This document shows positions 57,761-64,000 of a stretch of 64,000 bases of DNA, one piece after another. This DNA comes from Lota lota. Lineage: Eukaryota > Chordata > Actinopteri > Gadiformes > Lotidae. A program made the translations under genes and the position numbers. The stretch's first letter is position 1; each line of letters opens with the position of its first letter. The notes under the pieces were generated by a model. It was not told the DNA's origin and did not search any database. It saw only the letters and a list, made by a program, of their open reading frames with translations. Location of the stretch: contig JACYXH010000584.1 of NCBI GenBank assembly GCA_026745465.1, positions 136,001 to 200,000 of the forward strand, read 5' to 3'.

Positions 57761-59160
57761 CTTGGGGTACCCTTGTGTGAATTATCTGTGTGTGGAATGC
57801 CAAATCATGGTTTGAGTTCACAATAAATCAATTATTTAAGACATCTTTCTTCCCATGGTGAATACTTGCTGTCAACAGTATGCCTACAGTTTCATAGAAC
57901 TATGATTTTGTTCCAAGAAGTCCTACACGTTTCTACTGTCCCTGATAGGCAACCACTGACCCACTCTGGTAAAATGAAAGCCAGCCCCCGAGAATGTGCA
58001 TGTATCTTTTATTAGCCCTTGTTTATCTTTCTGCTCTCACTTCCTCATTCCCCATGTCTTTGTTTTCCGTCCTTCGTCATCGACAAAAAGAAACGAGGAA
58101 CGGCTTCAAAACTAAAGTACGAGAGAAAGAGGAAACGTGTGCAGGCTTCACCACAGTTCAGTGTTGGTTTGAGATGAGATCAGGAGAGATTGAGGCAGTA
58201 GCCCACCAGCAGAGCCAAAGTCTACAAGCGGGGACAGCTCAGGGTGGCTGTCCTGGCCGGGACACAAAGGGCTTCACATTCACAATAACGGGATGATTAC
58301 AAGAGGTGTTAGGTCAACCGTATGAAGTCCGTGGGGTCACAGCGAGTGATCGAAAGCAACACAATACCATGGCTAGGGGATGTGTGACGTGTGTGTGAGG
58401 GGGTGGTAATAGCTTGCATGCTTGTGCATTCATGTGTGCGTGCATTATTTACATATTTACATATCATTTGGCAGCTGCATGGCCAGGTTTCTGAAATATG
58501 AAAATGAAACAGCTTTACGGAGTGCAGGGTGATGATAAGAATCCGAAAGAAAGGTTAGTAGAATAGTAGGAATGATGCATGGCAGCAAAGTAAGATGTAT
58601 CCCAAACCAAGAGGTGCACGGGTCAGTGAAGGAGTCGGCGAAGAGAAAGGTATTTAGATGCTTCTTGAAGATAGGGAGGGACTTGGCAGATCAGGCGATT
58701 GAGTCGTAGGCTGGCGTGACTTCTGCAGGCGTATGTGCAGAGGTTTACGGCAAACAGTAATGCTTTGCATGAGAGGAAGAGCAGCTTGTTCCCTCAGGAA
58801 CCGCCTGATCTTCATGCTGTTGTCTTGAGTGAATCGGACAGATGCAACATGTTCAGTAAACGCTAGCTAATTGTCAATCACAACCCACAAACATTTCTCT
58901 GTCTTGGACTGCTTCTGTTCAAGGTCCAGATATGTCTGAAAGGCTGGCCTGAGCTTGTGGTGTCTAGGAGAGAACAACCACACTGCGGCTGTACAGATGG
59001 CAGTGGAAAAGCTCTCTCACTCTACAAACCACAGTAGTTATGAGCAATAATATGTTCTACTCAAAGCTACAGCATCAATTGTTGAATTGGTTTGTTTTAT
59101 TAAAATTTTCTTTTATTCCTATCTACCTTTGCTACTTTTTATTACTTTTTACTATCTACC
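57761..59160. other. No gene seen
   Basis: The stretch 58440-58960 (TTACATATTTACATATCATTT, then GGTATTTAGATGCTTCTTGA) reads like a decayed dispersed repeat, but I could not define its ends. Confidence 0.4.
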
Positions 59161-59166
59161 TTTGCT

Positions 59167-59306
59167 AATAGAGTAAACTTTTTAGTTTACTCTATTATTT
59201 CTTTGACGACATAGCTGACCCTGAACTTGTCATGCGAATGTCATTGTACAGAATATCTATCTGTTGCCTTGACAAATGTGCACGTCTGCACATTTGTCAA
59301 GGCAAC
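59167..59306. repeat. Two adjacent perfect hairpins
   Basis: 13-bp arms with a T4 loop at 59167-59196 (AATAGAGTAAACT and inverse) and 20-bp arms with a 4-nt loop at 59263-59306 (GTTGCCTTGACAAATGTGCA and inverse). Both are perfect by eye. Confidence 0.88.
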
Positions 59307-60180
59307 ACTTGACTTTGACTTTGACATTGCAGTGATGGACAGGTGTGTAATCCAATGAGCCGTGTGTGTGTGATGTCATCCAGAGCAGGGGTTGAACCCG
59401 CCCAGTGTTTATGCTAAGTGAGAACGGCAGTAGATTGTACTGTTGTATGCCTTATCATCGCACGAAGAGTGACAGGGGACAAGATCCACACCGAGGAGCT
59501 GAAAGGCTCTTAGCTCTTAGCTCTTAGGCTGGAAGCTAACGGCACAATTCCCACCGGTCAAAAGATGGTGGCTGCATGATGTTCTGGTCTGGAGGAAGGC
59601 AGTGGGTTCAAGACCTCCTAGTCCCTCTCCAGAGTCTGCCCATGAATGAAAAGGGTGATGACCTCAAGGGAAGTGTCATACTTGCCATTTGGGGTCCAGA
59701 GATGGTTGACAGTCTGAAAGGGTTGTGGTTGTTGAATGGTGTTCAGAAGATGAGCTTCCATGGGGTTAGCCAGTAGCTGAGCCCGTAGACATCCAGCTAA
59801 CTACGTCATGTGACATAGGGAGGACATCCATCAGTAAACACTTCATTAGGCACACTTGGGGATATATAAATGTATATTATGATCGTGCTTTCAACGTACA
59901 TTGTGTAATGGAAAATGTCATAATAATATACATAAAAATATCATTATTTCATTGCTAACCACATGCACATAGCCAGACTAGCTGAACACAAGGCACATTG
60001 TCCTTGAAATGGCTGGCAGCTCCCACTTGTTTTCTATATACACAAACTATGCAACAAGGAGCCAATTATCCCTTGGGACTCTCTGCCTATGAAGCTACAT
60101 CGACATGAAAAACATATTGGTCAAATCAAATTAGGCCCGCGACTGTGAGGTTCAACTTTGTAACCGATGTAGGACAGGAG
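59307..60180. other. No gene seen
   Basis: A short TAGCTCTTAGCTCTTAG run near 59510-59527; otherwise unremarkable. Confidence 0.5.
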
Positions 60181-60755
60181 CGTGTGTCTCATGGTGTCTC
60201 ATGGTGTCTCATGGTGTCTCATGGTGTCTCATGGTGTCTCATGGTGTCTCATGGTGAATCCTATAGGAAGCGAGACCTCCAGGACAGGAGCCTGTGTCTC
60301 ATGGTGTCTCATGGTGTCTCATGGTGAATCCTATAGGCAGCGAGACCTCCAGGACAGGAGCCTGTGTCTCATGGTGTCTCATGGTGTCTCATGGTGTCTC
60401 ATGGTGTCTCATGGTGAATCCTATAGGCAGCGAGACCTCCAGGACAGGAGCCTGTGTCTCATGGTGTCTCATGGTGTCTCATGGTGAATCCTATAGGAAG
60501 CGAGACCTCCAGGACAGGAGCCTGTGTCTCATGGTGTCTCATGGTGTCTCATGGTGAATCCTATAGGCAGCGAGACCTCCAGGACAGGAGCCTGTGTCTC
60601 ATGGTGTCTCATGGTGTCTCATGGTGTCTCATGGTGAATCCTATAGGAAGTGAGACCTCCAGGGCAGGAGCGTGTGTCTCATGGTGTCTCATGGTGTCTC
60701 ATGGTGTCTCATGGTGTCTCATGGTGAATCCTATAGGAAGTGAGACCTCCAGGGC
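60181..60755 (+). repeat. Hierarchical satellite: 10-bp units inside longer units
   Basis: TGTCTCATGG repeated three to seven times, then TGAATCCTATAGGAAGCGAG + ACCTCCAGGACAGGAGC, and the whole block repeated about seven times with varying inner copy number. Confidence 0.95.
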
Positions 60756-61529
60756 ACGTGGCTGTTATCTCAGTCCTCAGTAAACAGCGAGGATGAGAGC
60801 GTCGTGAAGACGCGCGTGTTGTTGTTTTCCCTACAGATAGGAGGGAAGCTTGGGGGAGGAGAGGCTGATTTTCACCGTGTCTTTGATTGTTGTTTCACAC
60901 ATAACCTTGGGAACATCCGGTAACGGTACGAGATGATGACGAGGAAGACGATGAGGATGTGAACGCACCCTAATGGGTTGACCCTGAATGACTCCTGGGT
61001 GTTCTTCCTGGGAACATCCTAACAGAGCACTAGTGTCTCCGGTCACCATGGGACCACCGTGCCGTGAGCTACGAGACCAAACCTTGGTTTGGCACGGCCT
61101 GAAAGAACACGAAACACATTTCAAGAGAGACGGACGGTGCTGGAAGCAAAGCAGCACCAGAGTAGACGCCCCCCCCCCCACATCTTCATAACAGTCCACT
61201 ATCACGGGAGCTCTTCGAGAGTATTCCCAGACGCGAGGGCTCCCAGCATGCTACGGTTCAGCCCCTGACTCAGTACCGGTGACTCCAGCTGGTCTGAGTG
61301 CAGTCGCGAATACAGGACTGGGTTTCCCCGCAGCTCCACACCTGGGCTGATAAGCATCTGGGAAGAGCATGGAACGGCTGTAGAGGAGGAGGAGGAGGAA
61401 GCCGGAAGGCTGAACATGAAATGCCCCGAGTGGGGTTTTTAGTTGTGCGTCTAAACACTGACCTTTTCACTTGTGCTTTTTGCTTGAACTTTGTAATCTC
61501 TCTAACATTTACAAGAGCGAGCACAGAGG
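60756..61529. other. No gene seen
   Basis: Short ORFs on both strands show no recognisable domain. Confidence 0.45.
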
Positions 61530-61537
61530 GTAAACCC

Positions 61538-61638
61538 CACCCACACACACGCACGCACACACACCCACACACACGCACGCACGCACACGCACGCACACAC
61601 GCACACGACACGACACACACACGACACACACACACAAA
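61538..61638. repeat. CA/CG-rich compound microsatellite
   Basis: CACACGCACG and ACACGACACG blocks. Confidence 0.9.
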
Positions 61639-61879
61639 GTAATTATCATTTTAACGTTGAATTTCCCACACAGACTCTCAGTTCCAAGCCTTCATGCGTT
61701 GTGTGTTTTCTGCAGACTTAACTAATCACAATGATGAATAATGTATTACTAACCAGCTTCAAAGCTTATGAGATAATGGCATTTGATGAAGATACCTGGA
61801 TGATGTCATACTCTTCATCATAACAACAATGCATTCCTAACTGCCTGAACACAAACAATGGACTGGAATAAGAATGTCT

Positions 61880-62070
61880 GCGTGTGTGTGTGTCACCTTT
61901 TCAAACCTCTGTGTGTGTTTGTGTGTGTGTGTCACGTTTTCAAACCTCTGTGTGTGTTTGTGTGTGTGTGTCACGTTTTCAAACCTCTGTGTGTGTTTGT
62001 GTGCAGTGTGTGTCGCGTTTTCAAACCTCTGTGTGTGTTTGTGTGCAGTGTGTGTCGCGTTTTCAAACCT
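61880..62070 (+). repeat. About 40-bp GT-rich minisatellite, about five copies
   Basis: Unit TTTTCAAACCTCTGTGTGTG + TTTGTGTGTGTGTGTCACG, with a later variant GTGTGCAGTGTGTGTCGCG. Confidence 0.93.
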
Positions 62071-62133
62071 CTGACATGACACACACTACACACCCACAGC
62101 TTCCTGGTGTCGTTGTTCACTCTCACTTCACCC

Positions 62134-62631
62134 TCGTCTCCTCTCCACTATGGTCCTACTCCCAGTACGTCTCCTCTCCACTATGGTCCTACTCCCAGTA
62201 CGTCTCCTCTCCACTATGGTCCTACTCCCAGTACGTCTCCTCTCCACTATGGTCCTACTCCCAGTACGTCTCCTCTCCACTATGGTCCTACTCCCAGTAC
62301 GTCTCCTCTCCACTATGGTCCTACTCCCAGTACGTCTCCTCTCCACTATGGTCCTACTCCCAGTACGTCTCCTCTCCACTATGGTCCTACTCCCAGTACG
62401 TCTCCTCTCCACTATGGTCCTACTCCCAGTACGTCTCCTCTCCACTATGGTCCTACTCCCAGTACGTCTCCTCTCCACTATGGTCCTACTCCCAGTACGT
62501 CTCCTCTCCACTATGGTCCTACTCCCAGTACGTCTCCTCTCCACTATGGTCCTACTCCCAGTACGTCTCCTCTCCACTATGGTCCTACTCCCAGTACGTC
62601 TCCTCTCCACTATGGTCCTACTCCCAGTACG
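62134..62631 (+). repeat. 33-bp minisatellite, 15 copies
   Basis: Unit CGTCTCCTCTCCACTATGGT + CCTACTCCCAGTA, essentially identical in all copies. Because 33 is a multiple of three, several frames stay open and read as 11-residue repeats. Confidence 0.97.
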
Positions 62632-62665
62632 ACCTGAACACTGAATACTCCATAAATACATAAAT

Positions 62666-63793
62666 CCCCATGTTGAGGTATCAGAGGAGGCTGTCTAACC
62701 CTCGTGTTGTTACTCCCCATGTTGAGGTATCAGAGGAGGCTGTCTAACCCTCGTGTTGTTACTCCCCATGTTGAGGTATCAGAGGAGGCTGTCTAACCCT
62801 CGTGTTGTTACTCCCCATGTTGAGGTATCAGAGGAGACTGTCTAACCCTCGTGTTGTTACTCCCCATGTTGAGGTATCAGAGGAGACTGTCTAACCCTCG
62901 TGTTGTTACTCCCCATGTTGAGGTATCAGAGGAGGCTGTCTAACCCTCGTGTTGTTACTCCCCATGTTGAGGTATCAGAGGAGACTGTCTAACCCTCGTG
63001 TTGTTACTCCCCATGTTGAGGTATCAGAGGAGGCTGTCTAACCCTCGTGTTGTTACTCCCCATGTTGAGGTATCAGAGGAGGCTGTCTAACCCTCGTGTT
63101 GTTACTCCCCATGTTGAGGTATCAGAGGAGGCTGTCTAACCCTCGTGTTGTTACTCCCCATGTTGAGGTATCAGAGGAGGCTGTCTAACCCTCGTGTTGT
63201 TACTCCCCATGTTGAGGTATCAGAGGAGGCTGTCTAACCCTCGTGTTGTTACTCCCCATGTTGAGGTATCAGAGGAGGCTGTCTAACCCTCGTGTTGTTA
63301 CTCCCCATGTTGAGGTATCAGAGGAGGCTGTCTAACCCTCGTGTTGTTACTCCCCATGTTGAGGTATCAGAGGAGACTGTCTAACCCTCGTGTTGTTACT
63401 CCCCATGTTGAGGTATCAGAGGAGGCTGTCTAACCCTCGTGTTGTTACTCCCCATGTTGAGGTATCAGAGGAGGCTGTCTAACCCTCGTGTTGTTACTCC
63501 CCATGTTGAGGTATCAGAGGAGGCTGTCTAACCCTCGTGTTGTTACTCCCCATGTTGAGGTATCAGAGGAGGCTGTCTAACCCTCGTGTTGTTACTCCCC
63601 ATGTTGAGGTATCAGAGGAGGCTGTCTAACCCTCGTGTTGTTACTCCCCATGTTGAGGTATCAGAGGAGACTGTCTAACCCTCGTGTTGTTACTCCCCAT
63701 GTTGAGGTATCAGAGGAGACTGTCTAACCCTCGTGTTGTTACTCCCCATGTTGAGGTATCAGAGGAGACTGTCTAACCCTCGTGTTGTTACTC
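62666..63793 (+). repeat. 49-bp minisatellite, about 23 copies
   Basis: Unit CCCCATGTTGAGGTATCAGA + GGAGGCTGTCTAACCCTCGTGTTGTTACT; the main variation is GGAGGCT versus GGAGACT. Confidence 0.97.
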
Positions 63794-64000
63794 AAACATC
63801 CAAGGTGAAGACAACATTGTTTAAGTGATATTTTTTGTGTGTGTGTGTGTGGTGTCACACTACAGGGGGTAAGAGTGGGAATAGTGGAGCAGAAAGGCTT
63901 GGTGCTATGTTCAAACCATGTGTGTGTGTTTGTGTGTGTGTGTCTGTGTGTGTGTGTCTGCACATTTTTTCCACAGAGAAGCTGGGAGGTGATTTCTGGT
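63794..64000. other. Window end: TG tract and a possible splice acceptor
   Basis: TG-rich stretches (63834-63850 and 63919-63960), then TTTTTTCCACAG at 63965-63976 followed by AGAAGCTGGGAGG. It could be an exon start, but too little follows to judge. Confidence 0.3.

Noticed and set aside
57994..58296. 100-codon ORF with a hydrophobic N-terminus
   Set aside because: No homologous domain, no splice or promoter context; length expected by chance.
59263..59306. microRNA precursor
   Set aside because: A 44-nt perfect hairpin with a 4-nt loop is too short for a typical pre-miRNA.
61884..62663. ORFs with 11-residue tandem repeats in three plus frames and one minus frame
   Set aside because: A 33-bp array lacking stops opens every frame; there is no splice context, start context or recognised domain.
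62666..63793. CRISPR-like periodic array
   Set aside because: Units are contiguous and nearly identical with no unique spacers, in a vertebrate genome; an ordinary minisatellite.

Overview
The window is nuclear DNA from a ray-finned fish. Every identified gene is a vertebrate multi-exon gene with GT-AG introns. The order col4a2 > rab20 < naxd > ing1 > ube2a < ankrd10 < matches human 13q34 (COL4A2-RAB20-NAXD-CARS2-ING1-ANKRD10-ARHGEF7), except that no CARS2 is seen and a UBE2A gene sits between ing1 and ankrd10. Compact introns, a Tc1-like fossil, LINE fragments and a very high density of micro- and minisatellites suggest a teleost. The extreme tandem-repeat load resembles what is reported for codfishes (Gadiformes), but the species is inferred and not shown.

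Layout. 1-6624 (+) holds the last 18 exons of collagen IV alpha-2, including the complete NC1 domain. 8300-13712 (-) is rab20, two exons split by an intron that carries a 2.7 kb minisatellite. 14814-21932 (+) is naxd, the NAD(P)H-hydrate dehydratase, with two alternative leader exons (mitochondrial-like and ER-like). A second, intact Myb/SANT-like gene lies in the same orientation inside its first intron. 23718-24921 (+) is ing1. 26242-28173 (-) is ube2a (RAD6). 30630-41056 (-) is ankrd10. A putative first coding exon of an unidentified gene points right from the same CpG-rich interval (41279-41316).

From about 41.3 kb to the end I find no convincing gene. The region is packed with (AC)n/(TG)n tracts, poly-G/poly-C runs, many minisatellites (10 to 55 bp units), a degenerate telomere-like array, a 5'-truncated LINE, a 166-bp near-perfect inverted repeat and two oppositely oriented copies of one dispersed element. 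It may be intergenic DNA or the long first intron of the gene starting at 41279.

The genes do not form a pathway: basement-membrane collagen, a vesicle GTPase, metabolite repair, a chromatin reader, a ubiquitin conjugase and an ankyrin protein are simply conserved neighbours. The most unusual theme is that several minisatellites abut, or contain copies of, the splice sites of these genes.
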